64,000 nucleotides of DNA. Origin: Antedon mediterranea. Taxonomy: Eukaryota; Echinodermata; Crinoidea; Comatulida; Antedonidae. The notes below the pieces were generated by a model that was not told where the DNA came from, made no database searches, and worked only from the letters and a program-made list of their open reading frames with translations. Location: positions 23,042,412 through 23,106,411 of the forward strand of contig NC_092675.1 of the NCBI RefSeq assembly GCF_964355755.1, in the 5' to 3' direction. Position 1 is the stretch's first letter. Each line of letters starts with the position of its first letter. The translations under genes and the position numbers were made by a program. Shown piece after piece: positions 1 to 11,724 of the stretch.

Positions 1-1185
1 TTTACAATAATAATGATGAAACTCTATACAAATACTTTTAAAGGAAGCGTAAATCGTCTCCATTGTTTCAATACCTTTTATCTCAAATTTGTGCTGACAT
101 TGTACCAACAATATATTGTCAGATGTATCTATATATAAATTATGCTAAAACGTCTTCCATCTTTGGCCAAAACGGCCCATTGTTTCGCCGAATAATGTAT
201 TAATAATACCATTTTATCTACAATTTACCAAGCATTTTTTATTCCTTTTTACCACTTTTTATATCTACTAAAGGATTTTATTTATAAATGTTACCATATT
301 ATTAAAACTAAAATAATAAACGTGTCCCTCGAATAAGCACCTCCCTCAAATTAACTCCGCCTCCTCCACCCTGTAAGGGTCCTACCAAACAATAATCACT
401 ATACGCTAAAATTGCTATTAATCATCTAAGACACAGTGAAACAGGTTATTAGTAATAGTAGTTTAGTTTTACGAATATCAAGCATTTAATAATGGTAACC
501 GACCGAAAACGTCCAGGCCAGAATGTCGTTCTAAAACCTTTTTAGCCGAGTCATTATGGCTTTCCGAGAACCATCGTCTACACTTCCTAGATGGGGTAGC
601 GAGCTCACCCTCTAGTCGTACACACCATGGTTGTGATTTGGTTCCAGTTGCCAATTAGAAAGCAGCCAGTTGTGATTTTGCATACGAGTAAAAATCTTAT
701 ATCTTTGATACAATATACTATTTGAACTATAACCAAAGTGAATTCTTCCATGTAATGAAATTAACAGCAAAACCTTGTATGTCATTTTTTTGTGAAAATA
801 AATACAAATAAATATTTAAAACCAGGTATCAGATTGTGAATTAAGGTTATTTTTTAGTTGATCAATATTTATCCTTTTTAAAGTGTTAAAAGGTGTGTAT
901 AAATAAAAATACCCCCAAACAATGTTCACTTAAGAAAGTTAAGATGATGTTTTGACAAATTTTACCCCAGTTTCTATCTGGATGTTAAATTAATTGACTT
1001 TTTGTATATTAGTATATACAATATATATTTGATGCATATCAGTTTTTTGAGTGACAGTGAATATTTATTCGGTTTAGTTTCAACTCATTTATGTTGATAT
1101 AATAGAGGTTATGTAATCGTGCGACTGTAATTATTTGTCCAGAATATGCCCAGATCCGTCGTCGGTGATTAAATTTTGATCCTGA
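1..1185. other. AT-rich non-coding sequence
   Basis: No open frame longer than about 60 codons and no recognisable domain or RNA is visible. The stretch is AT-rich with scattered short homopolymers. The right edge runs into a retrotransposon remnant; any 5' part of that element in this interval is too decayed to read. Confidence 0.5.
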
Positions 1186-2018
1186 TTTCAACCAGGACCC
1201 AGAATATTTACCGTTATGGTGAATGATGCGGGTAACACCACTGATACTTGTTGGAAATTTGTGGATGATCTAACACTGGGAGAAATAATTAATATAAAAA
1301 ATAATAGTACATCATCAGAACTTCAATCCCATTTAGATTCCTTGAGTTGTTGGTGTAAACAAAATGACATGCTACCCAAGCCTTCGAAGTGCCATGTTAT
1401 TAATATAAATTTTATGAAATCCCAAATAAACTACCCCCAATTTACTATAAGTGGTGAAAAAATTGATACTGTACATAGTATGAAATTATTAGGTCTTGAG
1501 CTACAAGACAATTTAGGTTGGGATATCCAAATCAAAAGTATTATCTCTAGAGAGCAAGTAGAAGAATGTTTCTTCTTTATGCATTGAGAGGATATAGTGC
1601 ACCTATTGGTGACATGTTAAGTATTTATCAACTCTATATTCGGCCGCTGACTGAGTATGCATGTGTTGTTTGGCACTCTAGCATTACAAAACATCAGACC
1701 AATGAAATTGAGAGGTTGCAAAAGCGAGCATGCAAAATTATACTTGGCCAGGACTATGAGAGCTATGATACGGCCCTTACTCAACTTAAAATTACCAGCC
1801 TTGCTGAACGTAGAGAAAAATTAACATTAAAATTTGGAGAAGGTATCCTTAAGTCAGAGAGACATCGTAATATGCTGCCTGCTGAAAGACCTAATATATC
1901 TAGATTACGTAACCCCAATAGATTTACATTACCTAAAATAAAAACTAACCGATATAAAAATTCAACGATTCCCTATATTATAAACAAATTAAATTCCTCC
2001 TGTGAAAAATTAAATTAA
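1186..2018 (+). pseudogene. Non-LTR retrotransposon reverse transcriptase remnant (frameshifted)
   Basis: This is the C-terminal half of a LINE-type reverse transcriptase. The first frame (about 1189-1587) begins QPGPRIFTVMVND, which resembles the 'GxxLGPxLFxxxVND' region before the catalytic box, and then reads KFVDDLTL, the F/YxDD active-site box. The second frame (1566-2018) contains LYIRPLTEYACVVWHSS and IERLQKRACKIILG, which are typical of the post-RT thumb and C-terminal segment of CR1/Jockey/RTE-like elements. The two frames overlap near 1570-1587, so one frameshift separates them. An in-frame stop lies just upstream of 1189 and no endonuclease or early RT domain is visible, so the copy is 5'-truncated and inactive. 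The family assignment within non-LTR elements is not certain. Confidence 0.85.
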
Positions 2019-2521
2019 AAAAATATATAATAAATGATTGTGCAATATTACCGCCTAAAATAATCAAATGAAGAGCACTGCAGACAACGTTTAATATTAA
2101 TATATACTGTAAACTTTTATTTTCCGAAATTTAATATATTTTTGTAGATTTTTAATGTTGTGAATATTTTAGTGAATAATTGTGCAATGTTGCCAGCTAT
2201 ACTAAAAGATAATAATAATAATCAAATAAAGAACAGTGCAGATAGGTTTTAATATATTATAATGTAAATTTTTCGTTTTTTTTAAATAAAAGTGCAATTG
2301 TATTTTCCAAAATTTTGTATATATTTTAAGATTCTTAATATTTTAAATCTTAGTGAATAATTGTGAAATTTTGTAATTGTAGGCTATATTCCGAATTTAT
2401 TATTGTAGTTTTTATAGATTTCATTTCAATATTTTTTATTGTAATACAAACGTTATTAGCTATGTGCTATTGTTTTTGTAATTTTATATATACCGTAATA
2501 AATAAAAAAAAAAAAAAAAAA
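2019..2521 (+). repeat. 3' UTR and poly(A) tail of the LINE remnant
   Basis: AT-rich sequence after the RT stop codon contains a short internal duplication: 'gtgaataattgtg' and 'aagarcagtgcaga' blocks recur at about 2080 and 2230. It ends in an AATAAA-like signal followed by about 19 A residues (about 2503-2521). An A-tract at the end of the RT frame is what target-primed reverse transcription leaves, and it marks the 3' boundary of the element. Confidence 0.65.
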
Positions 2522-3030
2522 AACCTTTCTACTTTACTAGCATTTAATAACTAGCTACGGTAATCAATCACAATTTGTTTTATTTAATAAATAATCGAAT
2601 ATTGGAAAACAGTTAATAAATCTCGAACATGGCAACATATGACTACCTTTTCTGAAGAACAGGAATGATCAACCTTTAGATTTGTTTGTATATTGTTTCC
2701 ATAGTAATGCCAATTACAAATGTCCGTTGATGAGAGCTCTGGATGGTTGTTATCATAAAAGTAATATGGATGGTGTGGGCTACGGTATCAAGTATCAATT
2801 TATTATCCGTGTATTGATATTAGATACATAATGTTTACATTGCATATACGTATTGTACGAATGCATGCATTGAACAAATGAGAAAATCTCGTAAAGGATA
2901 CTTTATTATACAATATAATTATAACAAAACTATGAGAAACACGCACCAAAGTGTTGTTAAATATAGTTAATTATTAACATAGTATAATCGTCACGAAATC
3001 ACATGACATTTTATTAAGGTTTCCTACTTT
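2522..3030. other. Non-coding sequence between repeats
   Basis: AT-rich sequence with no supported gene, RNA or clear repeat. Confidence 0.4.
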
Positions 3031-3727
3031 AGTCGCGTGGAAGCGACTATATAGTTCACTATATCGGTCGGTCTGTCGGTCTGTTGGTCTGTCGGTCTGT
3101 CGGTCCGGTATCACTATGCGTTTTATCGCTTTCTGACCTTATCTTGATATCAGTTTAATCTAGCTAAGTCAATTTTTCACAGTATATTCCTTATGGCCAG
3201 GAATCGATGTGGTTATGTTTTCACGGTGCGCAATAAAAAATTACGCGGTCTACGCACGATTTAACGAAATCACGTTTGTAATCATATCTTCACAACCATG
3301 AATCACAATTAAATAAAATTTGGTACTCATAAATTTCAGGGCATAAATCATCATATGGCAATACAATTACGTGCGTAGCGCATGTAACGCATGCGTACGC
3401 GCGCTTAAAATTTTCCAAATTTATTTTCAACGAAATAAGAGTACGTTTCAGGCAATTTTAAGCGTTTACAAAATTGCCATGAGTGCGCAGATTTTTGCGC
3501 GCGCACTGCGCGTTAAATGTTGTTGCGCACTCTTTTTGCCCGATTTCTGTTTTCTTGACTTACTTTTCAACTCGAAATTACGTTATACGAGCACGTCAAA
3601 AGTGACAGGCTACGCACGTGTAAATTAAAAAAATGTTTTTAAACATTTCAACATTTTTAAACATGTTCAGTAATTTCGGTCAGTTGGTAGGTTGGTCGGT
3701 CGGTCGGTAAACACTAAGCACGCGACT
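3031..3727. mobile_element. Longest copy of an AGTCGCGTG-bounded element with GGTC cores
   Basis: The segment starts with AGTCGCGTG (3031-3039) and ends with the exact reverse complement CACGCGACT (3719-3727). Inside each end lies a variable run of CGGT/CTGT tetramers (3064-3107 and about 3676-3708). Shorter copies of the same ends, joined directly through the tetramer run, occur at 5337, 13170, 13340 and 46181, so this about 700-bp copy looks like the longer form. The internal GC-rich sequence contains a short open frame (3371-3628) that matches no protein I recognise. No transposase is visible, so the element is probably non-autonomous. Confidence 0.55.
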
Positions 3728-3749
3728 GCAGCCATATATGGCCTTGTTA

Positions 3750-4340
3750 ACAACAAGCTCGCTATATTTCAAAACTTGTATTTTTGCGACGTTGAGTAAT
3801 TAAAAAAAAAGTTAATTGAATTAACAACACGTAAGAAAAACAAAACCATGCTAAGAAATTACTATATGTATAGTTAATGGTATCTTTATATAGATTACGT
3901 GGCCACTGTCCAGAAAAAAATAATAAAGTAGGCCTATTTCCAGAGTTTGTATGTCATATGCTATCAATTTGAATTTCCAAATTATATTTGGCCAAACTAT
4001 GAATTAATTATGTTGTAAAACGTGGTGTCACATAATGCTATCAGAAATTTTGTGGAAACAAGTTTTATTTTTTAATATTACCGTACATCGTAATTAAAGG
4101 CGTATTTCATATTATTTTCTTGTTTGATTATCTTATTAAAATTACATATTTATTGCTTTGACATATTGTAAACAAATTAATTTGAAAATTAATAATGAAA
4201 AAATATTAATTTGTTTAAAATCAATTTTAATTAAGCGTCGACTACGTAGATAATTTATAGGTTTGTATGTACCAAATAACTTCGTAATTAAATGTTTCAA
4301 TAAGATCCCTTTTTTCTCCTTTACCATGCCACCTAGATTG
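3750..4340. other. Non-coding AT-rich sequence
   Basis: No supported gene. The short minus-strand frame near 4142-4327 is low-complexity AT-rich sequence without domain features. Confidence 0.4.
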
Positions 4341-4595
4341 TTTTAGAGTTTAAATAGGGCAGGAGGCGCCTGGGTGCGGGATAACCGAGACCCGAGACAC
4401 AACTGGTGCTGACCGGGATTCAATTAGACCGATCACTGGTTAGTGACGAGTGCGTATCCTCTTACTTTGGTTTGGTTTTTTTTTTGGCATGGTTGGAATA
4501 CCTTTTATCGTATTAGTTTATGTAGGCCACAGCGCTTAGAGATTTCACAACAGGCGCTATATAAATCCAAGATATTATTATTTTTATACGATAAC
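4341..4595 (+). repeat. SINE-like element with GCGCTATATAAATCC tail
   Basis: The 3' part (about 4528-4585) reads CAGCGCTTAGAGATTTCAC, then GGCGCTATATAAATCC, followed by an ATTATTATT run. The same tail occurs in reverse orientation at about 44320-44385, attached there to a clear tRNA-derived head. The 5' part here (about 4360-4450) is different and GC-richer, so this may be another SINE subfamily sharing the tail, or a chimera. Confidence 0.5.
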
Positions 4596-4599
4596 AATT

Positions 4600-5336
4600 G
4601 TATAAAACGAAACGTAATAACGTGAACAGTATAGTTTGCTAAATTCTTTACAAAACGATTATAATTCTGTCAAAAATAAAATTAAATAATCATATACGTC
4701 CTTTTGAGATTGAAAAACAGAAATATTAGATTATATTAGAACTTGTCTTAGAGCTTGCAACCATTAGTCTATGGCCTAGAATTGACAGGAGTACTAAAGT
4801 ATGAAATAGACCTAGTGGAAATAGGATTGTAATTACTATTTATTGGTGTCAAATAGCAAAATGTTTTAATATTATAAGATTTTCCGCGTCCATGCACGGC
4901 GGGAGTTATTAGCCTGATAGAGTGGCAGTGAACTACACACGTACCGAGGCCGCCTTCCTATGTATATTACGTTCGCGTTAATAAAATGTAGTTATTTATT
5001 AATTATTACTGCAAAAAGACTCCCTCTCTTTTTCACTCTTCTCTTTCCACTGGCGCCACCCTTGGAACGCAGGCTACGAATGTACATGGATATGACTTAA
5101 GCATACGTTGAATGAACGTTTTGTGTGCATCAACATTAGAAGTTGCTCTAGGACAACAAATCATCTATTAAAATAAGAATAGACCCTAGTTATTGTTAAC
5201 ATTATCAATTGTTGTTCCAATAGGCCTATATATTGTATAGAATACATTTTTCCCTTTAAATAAGAGAGCGCAGTGTGATATATGAAATATTTTAAAAATA
5301 AGTTGGGTAAAAAAATACATGCAATCGTATTAAATT
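4600..5336. other. Non-coding AT-rich sequence
   Basis: No supported gene, RNA or repeat boundary. Confidence 0.4.
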
Positions 5337-5454
5337 AGTCGCGTGCAACGCGACTCTACAGCTCACTATGTCGGTCGGTCGGTTCGTCGGATGGTCGGTC
5401 GGTCGCTTGGTCGGTCAGTAAACACTAAAATTGAGCATGGGGCTGCAGCCATGT
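5337..5454. mobile_element. Short AGTCGCGTG/GGTC element
   Basis: Starts AGTCGCGTGCAACGCGACT, continues through a GTCGGTCGGT-type tetramer run (about 5370-5417), then AGTAAACACTAAAATTGAG and GGGGCTGCAGCCATG. These blocks match the two ends of the 3031-3727 element with the interior missing. Confidence 0.55.
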
Positions 5455-6323
5455 ATATATCCTTGTTATATTTCTTCTGCTTGTTTGATTTGGTTCCTTA
5501 ATTTTTTATAATCTTAAATATACTTTCTTATTTCCTTTTCTCTTCTTAAATTGATTTATACTATTATGAATATAATTGGAATAAAATGTTATCTTTTCAG
5601 TTTCTTCTTTATTTTGCCAACCAGAATGCACACATAGTTAGACATCTGCGTATGGGTTTGAGGATATTGATTAGAAGATATACGCGTTTCATATCATTAT
5701 TACTCCACAATAGCTATACAATAGAATCACGTGACAACAAATACAATAGTATTATTATTCCTTTCTACATTATAACGTCGTCGGTGTCTAGGTTTCCAAT
5801 AACATTTTTATACGTAATTGTTCAATTGATTGATTCTTTAATTAAAAATGTTTGTGAAATAATTAATCAATCGATATGATGTGACTTACTGAATATGAGA
5901 ACCTTTCAATTTCAATATTTAACCATTTGTTTATAATCGTCCCTATGGTAATGATCATTTCACCAATTTTAAGAGAATTGATGTTATTGCGGTCATTCAT
6001 CGACGGTTCTAACTGACACTATTATAACAAATATTTAGGCATCCAATTAACTTTACTCTAGGCCTTTTCCCTCAAGAACAGTGTCAATGAGGTTTAATTA
6101 ATTATATATTGTCAAAATTGAATGATCTAGTGAAAATGATTATTTGAATTTGTCTGGAAGTTGGTGGCGCTGGTAGATATTGGAACTCCCGGACTAATAA
6201 TATTCTCCAGCAATTAAACAGCAGTTGGTACGTCATCGGTGGTTGCATTTACCGATTTTGTTGATCATACTTACTTTGTTACCAATCTTGAAGGTTGCAA
6301 TATCACACTACACACTAAACATA
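5455..6323. other. Non-coding, contains the probable 5' flank of the mucin gene
   Basis: No convincing coding sequence; the 5586-5879 frame has no recognisable features. The segment just before 6324 should contain the 5' UTR or promoter of the type II mucin gene, but I see no strong TATA box. The open frame continues upstream of 6324 to a TTG at 6225, without an ATG start. Confidence 0.4.
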
Positions 6324-6989
6324 ATGTCAAATAGTCCGCATTCTGTTGTCACCATAAACGAACCGATAGAATTAGATGGAAAAGAAAATCTGGAACTTAA
6401 TACAGTTCAAGAAACGACGGACGATAAACAGGCAGTTAATACGTACAAATCTAGTATTACTTTAATAGACCAAGATGTTGAACTTACCCGATATGAAGCT
6501 ATTAAACTTTGGATGGTGAAACATCCTTTAGTAATCGCAATTGTAATAGGATCTATAGCATTTCTGGTTCTTACTGTTATACTATGTGTTGTTTTGATTA
6601 ATCCAAAAGATGACAATACTGGTAAGTTTAAATTAGTTTGTATTATAATCTTGTCAATTGCTGAATTTAAAAACTGTAATCGTTATCGTTATGTCATAAC
6701 AAGCTTTATAGAGGAACACATTCTCGCACCTCCAGATTTGTTTGCGCTTTATAAATCTCAAATTAAATCCATTAAGAATTAAAACTAATAAATATTAATA
6801 ATATTATATATATATATAGATAAATCCAAAGACTGAAAATAATGACAATTCTGCTTGGTGATATACTGAATATATATCTCGGTTGGGGCGACTTTTTCTC
6901 ATTCTCACAGATTTCCTCATCGTTATCGTTTCAAATTAATTAATTAAATTTCAGTATCATCGGTTAAGGATTTATTCTGTGCCTATGAT

Positions 6990-7045
<56 letters not shown>

Positions 7046-8795
7046 CAATGATGTTGCGTAGCACTGTGTAAATTATATATAAATCATACTGTAAATTATA
7101 GAAACAGTTCGAATCCCGCCAGAGACAGGTTCGAATCCCGCCAGAGACATTTTTTCATACAACTAAAAAAAATACGGAACTTTCGCCAATGAGCTATGCT
7201 CGACGCGATTATGAGATCATGTTCCGAATATGAGCACTGTTTCTATAATTTACAGTATGATTTATATATAATTTACACAGTGCTACGCAACATCATTGAT
7301 TTACATATACACAATATTATTTAAAAAACCGTTGCGAATTAAAGTGGGAATTTATTCTGACTTGTTAAGCCTCCACTGATTGTGAGGGCGTTTGTTGTAT
7401 GAGAGAATGTATCTGGTGGGTGAAAATCTGTGATAATACCATACATGGCTCTGTGGTCTAGTGGTATGATACTCGCCCTGTAAGCGAGAGGTTGCAGGTT
7501 CGAATCCCGCCAGAGACATTTTTTCATACAACTAAAAAAATGATAAAGATGAGATATATATATACAAAATGATTCCGCCGATATCTAAACAAAATGTAAA
7601 TGACCATTACACGATTTAAATTATAAGTGTCAACAGTTGTAAGGAGAATAAATATAGTGATTTATAATATAAAATAATTATTATATTAGGCCTACAGAAA
7701 TCCCAAAGATTAGTCATAATAAATTTTATTTATCATAAGTCATATAGACTGATAATATTGCTCAAATATATTTGTTCTTAATTGTTAAAACGGTGAACAT
7801 ACTATGCAAGCACTATTATATCCCATTACCAAGGTAACGATAACAAGGGTCATGTTTCTTATTCCGTAACATTTTTCAAGCCCAAAGCTATACTAACTTC
7901 AGTAATACAGTAGTCAAGGTGACGAGCCCACCTAATATAAAAAGTAGTCTGCTTGCACCAAAATTAGATATTTCATATGTATTTGTATTGTCTTTATAGA
8001 GTTGTCAACGATTGGATCACATGTATCAACAGAAGAAACCAATACTTTACCTGAAAATGCTACAACTACTATAAATCCAACAACCAGGAAAACTTTGGCA
8101 ACGCTATCTAATACTCAAAACGCACCTTCCACTAATTCATACACAAGAGTAACCACAGCATCATATAGTACTGCCGATCTTACAAAACTAAACAGTGATA
8201 TTATAAAAACAAAAAGTTCTTCAACTAAGGAAACAACATTCCCAATTTCTGATCAAACATCTGTGGATTTAACATCTTCAAGTGGTTCCACTAAACCTTC
8301 TATTAATTCATATACAACAGTGAACACTCCGGCAACAGATACTACTACTCATTTTACGACAAACAATGAGGCAGAAACAACGGTAGCCGAAATTACTGTG
8401 ACACCCACAGGCAGTGTCTCAACTATGGAGGCACATTTGTCAAGTTCTGATAAAACAACAATGACCACTCCGGGAGCTGATACTACTACTACTACTACTA
8501 CTACTACTCTTACAGCAACAAACAATGAGGCAGAAACATCGGTAGCAGAAACAACTTTAACTACAAACAGTGTATCAACTATGGAGACACCTTTGTCAAG
8601 TCCTGATAAAACATCGGTGGATTCAACATCCTCAAGTGGATCTCCGGAAACAGATACTACTACTCATTCTACGACAAAAAATGGGGCAGAAACAACGGTA
8701 GCCAAAACAACTTTAACAACTACAAACAGTGCATCAACTATGGAGACACCTTTGTCAAGTTCTGATAAAACAACAATGACCACTCCGGGACCTGA

Positions 8796-8839
<44 letters not shown>

Positions 8840-8969
8840 TTACAGCAACAAACAATGAGGCAGAAACATCGGTAGCCGAAACAACTTTAAAAACTACAAA
8901 CAGTGCATCAACTATGGAGACACCTTTGTCAAATCCTGATAAAACAACAATGACCACTCCGGGAGCTGA

Positions 8970-9001
<32 letters not shown>

Positions 9002-9128
9002 TTACAGCAACAAACAATGAGGCAGAAACATCGGTAGCAGAAACAACTTTAACTACAAACAGTGTATCAACTATGGAGACACCTTTGTCAAGTCCTGATA
9101 AAACAACAATGACCACTCCGGGAGCTGA

Positions 9129-9169
<41 letters not shown>

Positions 9170-11724
9170 TTACAGCAACAAAGAATGAGGCAGAAACATC
9201 GGTAGCAGAAACAACTTTAACTACAAACAGTGCATCAACTATGGAGACACCTTTGTCAAGTCCTGATAAAACATCGGTAGATTCAACATCCTCAAGTGGC
9301 TCTCCGGAAACAGATACTACTACCCATTCTACGACAAAAAATGGGGCAGAAACAACGGTAGCCGAAACAACTTTAACAACTACAAACAGTGCATCAACTA
9401 TGGAGACACCTTTGTCAAGTTCTGATAAAACAACAATGACCACTCCGGGAGCTGATAGTACTACTACTACTACTCTTACAGCAACAAAAAATGAGACAGA
9501 AACATCGGTAGCCGAAACAACTTTAAAAACTACAAACAGTGCATCAACTATGGAGACACCTTTGTCAAGTCCTGATAAAACATCGGTAGATTCAACATCC
9601 TCAAGTGGATCTCCGGAAACAGATACTACTACTCATTCTACGACAAAAAATGGGGCAGCAACAACGGTAGCCGAAACAACTTTAACAACTACAAACAGTG
9701 CATCAACTATGGAGACACCTTTGTCAAGTTCTGATAAAACAACAATGACCACTCCGGGAGCTGATACTACTACTACTACTACTACTCTTACAGCAACAAA
9801 AAATGAGGCAGAAACATCGGGAGCCGAAACAACTTTAAAAACTACAAACAGTGCATCAACTATGGAGACACCTTTGTCAAGTCCTGATAAAACATCGGTA
9901 GATTCAACATCCTCAAGTGGCTCTCCTGAAACAGATACTACTACTCATTCTACGACAAACAATGAGGCAGAAACAACGGTATCCAAAATTACTGTGACAC
10001 CCACAGGCAGTGTCTCAACTATGGAGACACCTTTGTCGAGTACTGATAAAACATCGGTAGATTTAACATCCTCAAGTGGCTCTCCGGCGACAGATACTAC
10101 AACACATTCTACGACTAACAATGAGGCAGAAACAACGGTAGCCGAAACTATTGCAACACCCACAAACAGTGCATCAACTATGGAGACACATTTTTCAAGT
10201 TCTGATAAAACATCAGTGGATTTAACATCCTCAAGTGCCTCTACTCTATATTCTACTAATTCATATACAAAAATGACCACTCTGGCAGCTGATCCTACTA
10301 CTACTCATTCCACGACAAACAATGAGGCAGAAACAACGGTAGCCGAAATTACTGTGACACCAACAGACAATGTCTCAACTATGGAAACACCTTTGTCAAG
10401 TTCTGGTAAAACATCAGTGGATTTAACATCCTCAAGTGCCTCTACTCTATATTCTACAAATTCATATACAAAAATGAACACTCAGGTAGCTGATACTACA
10501 ACGACTCATTCCACGACAAACAATGAGGTAGGAACAACTGTAGCCGAAACCACTGTAACACCCACAAACAGTGTATCAACTATGGAGACGAATTTGTCAA
10601 GTTCTGATAAAACATCGGTGGATTTAACATCCACTCTGGCAGCTGGTACTACGACTATTACAACAACAAACAATGAGGCAGAAACATCGGTAGCCGAAAC
10701 CACTTTAACAACAAACAGTGTCTCAACACCTTTGTCAATGTCTGATAAAACATCCTCAAGTGGCTCTCCGGCGACAGATACTACAACACATTCTACAACA
10801 AACAATGAGGCAGAAACAACGGTAGCCGAAACTACTGCAACACCCACAAACAGTGCATCAACTATGGAGACACATTTTTCAAGTTCTGATAAAACATCAG
10901 TGGATTTAACATCCTCAAGTGCCTCTACTCTATATTCTACTAATTCATATACAAAAATGACCACTCTGGCAGCTGATCCTACTACTACTCATTCCACGAC
11001 AAACAATGAGGCAGAAACAACGGTAGCCGAAATTACTGTGACACCAACAGACAATGTCTCAACTATGGAGACACCTTTGTCAAGTTCTGGTAAAACATCA
11101 GTGGATTTAACATCCTCAAGTGCCTCTACTCTATATTCTACAAATTCATATACAAAAATGATCACTCAGGTAGCTGATACTACAACGACTCATTCCACGA
11201 CAAACAATGAGGTAGAAACAACTGTAGCCGAAACCACTGTAACACCCACAAACAGTGTATCAACTATGGAGACGAATTTGTCAAGTTCTGATAAAACATC
11301 GGTGGATTTAACATCCACTCTGGCAGCTGGTACTACGACTATTACAACAACAAACAATGAGGCAGAAACATCGGTAGCCGAAACCACTTTAACAACAAAC
11401 AGTGTCTCAACACCTTTGTCAATGTCTGATAAAACATCAGTGGATTTTACAACATCAAGTCATGAGACAGAAACTTTGGTAGCCCGGTCGACTTTAACAA
11501 ATACAAACAGTATCTCAACTATGCTAACACCTTTGTCAAGTTCTGGTAAAACATCGGTAGATTTAACAACCTCAAGTGGTTCTACTTCACTTTCTACTAA
11601 TCCAACAACAACGATGACCATAACAAATTTAACAACGAATGGTTTTAATACAGAAAAGGTTACTGATTTTTATACAGAGTTAGAAACAATTTTAGCAGAT
11701 GACATTACTTCTCTTACAACATAA
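6324..11724 (+). CDS. Predicted type II membrane mucin, Thr/Ser-rich (2 exons)
   Basis: I join exon 1 (6324-6621, donor G|GTAAGT) to exon 2 (8000-11724, acceptor TTTATAG|AG). Both junctions are phase 1 and the joined frame gives 1,340 aa. Residues 1-68 form a cytoplasmic tail with a YEAI (YxxΦ) sorting-type motif. A hydrophobic segment follows at about residues 69-94 (VIAIVIGSIAFLVLTVILCV), preceded by Lys/His and followed by acidic residues, which predicts a type II orientation. The remaining roughly 1,240 residues are imperfect repeats with modules such as NNEAETTVAETTVTPTNS, STMETPLSSSDKT and SVDLTSSSGS, interspersed with pure Thr runs, and contain no Cys-rich domain. Dense Thr/Ser predicts heavy O-glycosylation, so this is likely a cell-surface mucin or mucin-like receptor stalk. 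There is no folded C-terminal domain before the stop. ATG 6324 is chosen because the frame upstream lacks an ATG. Transcript evidence is missing. Confidence 0.72.
6876..6965 (+). repeat. Partial copy of the tRNA-Glu-like SINE
   Basis: Contains TCTCGGTTGGGGCGAC followed by TTTTTCTCATTCTCACAG and the TTTCAAATTAATTAATTAAA block. These are the 3' half of the tRNA-like head and the body of the element seen in full at 52383. Confidence 0.65.
7041..7303. repeat. Foldback element with 67-bp perfect inverted repeats
   Basis: 7041-7107 is the exact reverse complement of 7237-7303 by my reading. The roughly 130-bp loop holds two tandem copies of TTCGAATCCCGCCAGAGACA (the T-arm and 3' acceptor strand of the tRNA-like unit at 7447) and the block GGAACTTTCGCCAATGAGC. 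The left arm abuts an AT microsatellite. Confidence 0.8.
7447..7518 (+). repeat. tRNA-like head of a SINE (tRNA-Pro-like body, TGT anticodon position)
   Basis: The 72-nt segment folds as a cloverleaf: acceptor GGCTCTG/CAGAGAC (one mismatch), D arm GTCT...GATA, anticodon stem CTCGC/GCGAG with loop CCTGTAA, and T arm GCAGG-TTCGAAT-CCCGC (one mismatch). The body resembles tRNA-Pro, but positions 34-36 read TGT and position 33 is C rather than the normally invariant T. Related copies at 23431 and 61540-61620 share the same flanks, such as TTTTTTCATACAACTAAAAA. Repetition plus the non-canonical C33 argue for a SINE or repeat rather than a functional tRNA gene. Confidence 0.7.
8481..9475 (+). repeat. 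(ACT)n coding microsatellites within the mucin exon
   Basis: Pure ACT runs of differing length start at about 8481, 8798, 8968, 9127, 9457 and 9764. Each follows a GGAGCTGAT/GGACCTGAT codon block and precedes CTTACAGCAACAAA. They are translated as poly-Thr tracts of about 5 to 15 residues and keep the reading frame, since the repeat unit is a codon. Confidence 0.85.

Larger units (their letters stand above)
6622..7999 (+). other. Intron of the mucin gene
   Basis: GT-AG intron of 1,378 bp connecting two phase-1 exon ends. It carries a partial tRNA-Glu-like SINE (6876-6965), an AT microsatellite (about 6992-7040), a 67-bp perfect foldback, and a tRNA-like element at 7447-7518. Confidence 0.65.

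Noticed and set aside
3371-3628. 85-codon open frame
   Set aside because: It lies inside a dispersed repeat, is GC/CG-word biased and shows no domain.
6225-6323. Upstream extension of the mucin frame from a TTG codon
   Set aside because: There is no ATG in it, and the ATG at 6324 is the first in frame. A hydrophobic stretch upstream is likely 5' UTR.
7339-7527. 62-codon minus-strand frame
   Set aside because: It is the translation of the tRNA-like SINE unit and recurs only because the repeat does.
8664-11387. Val-rich minus-strand frames opposite the mucin exon
   Set aside because: Reverse translation of ACT/ACA-rich codons. The sense frame has a signal-anchor exon, splice phase and longer continuity.
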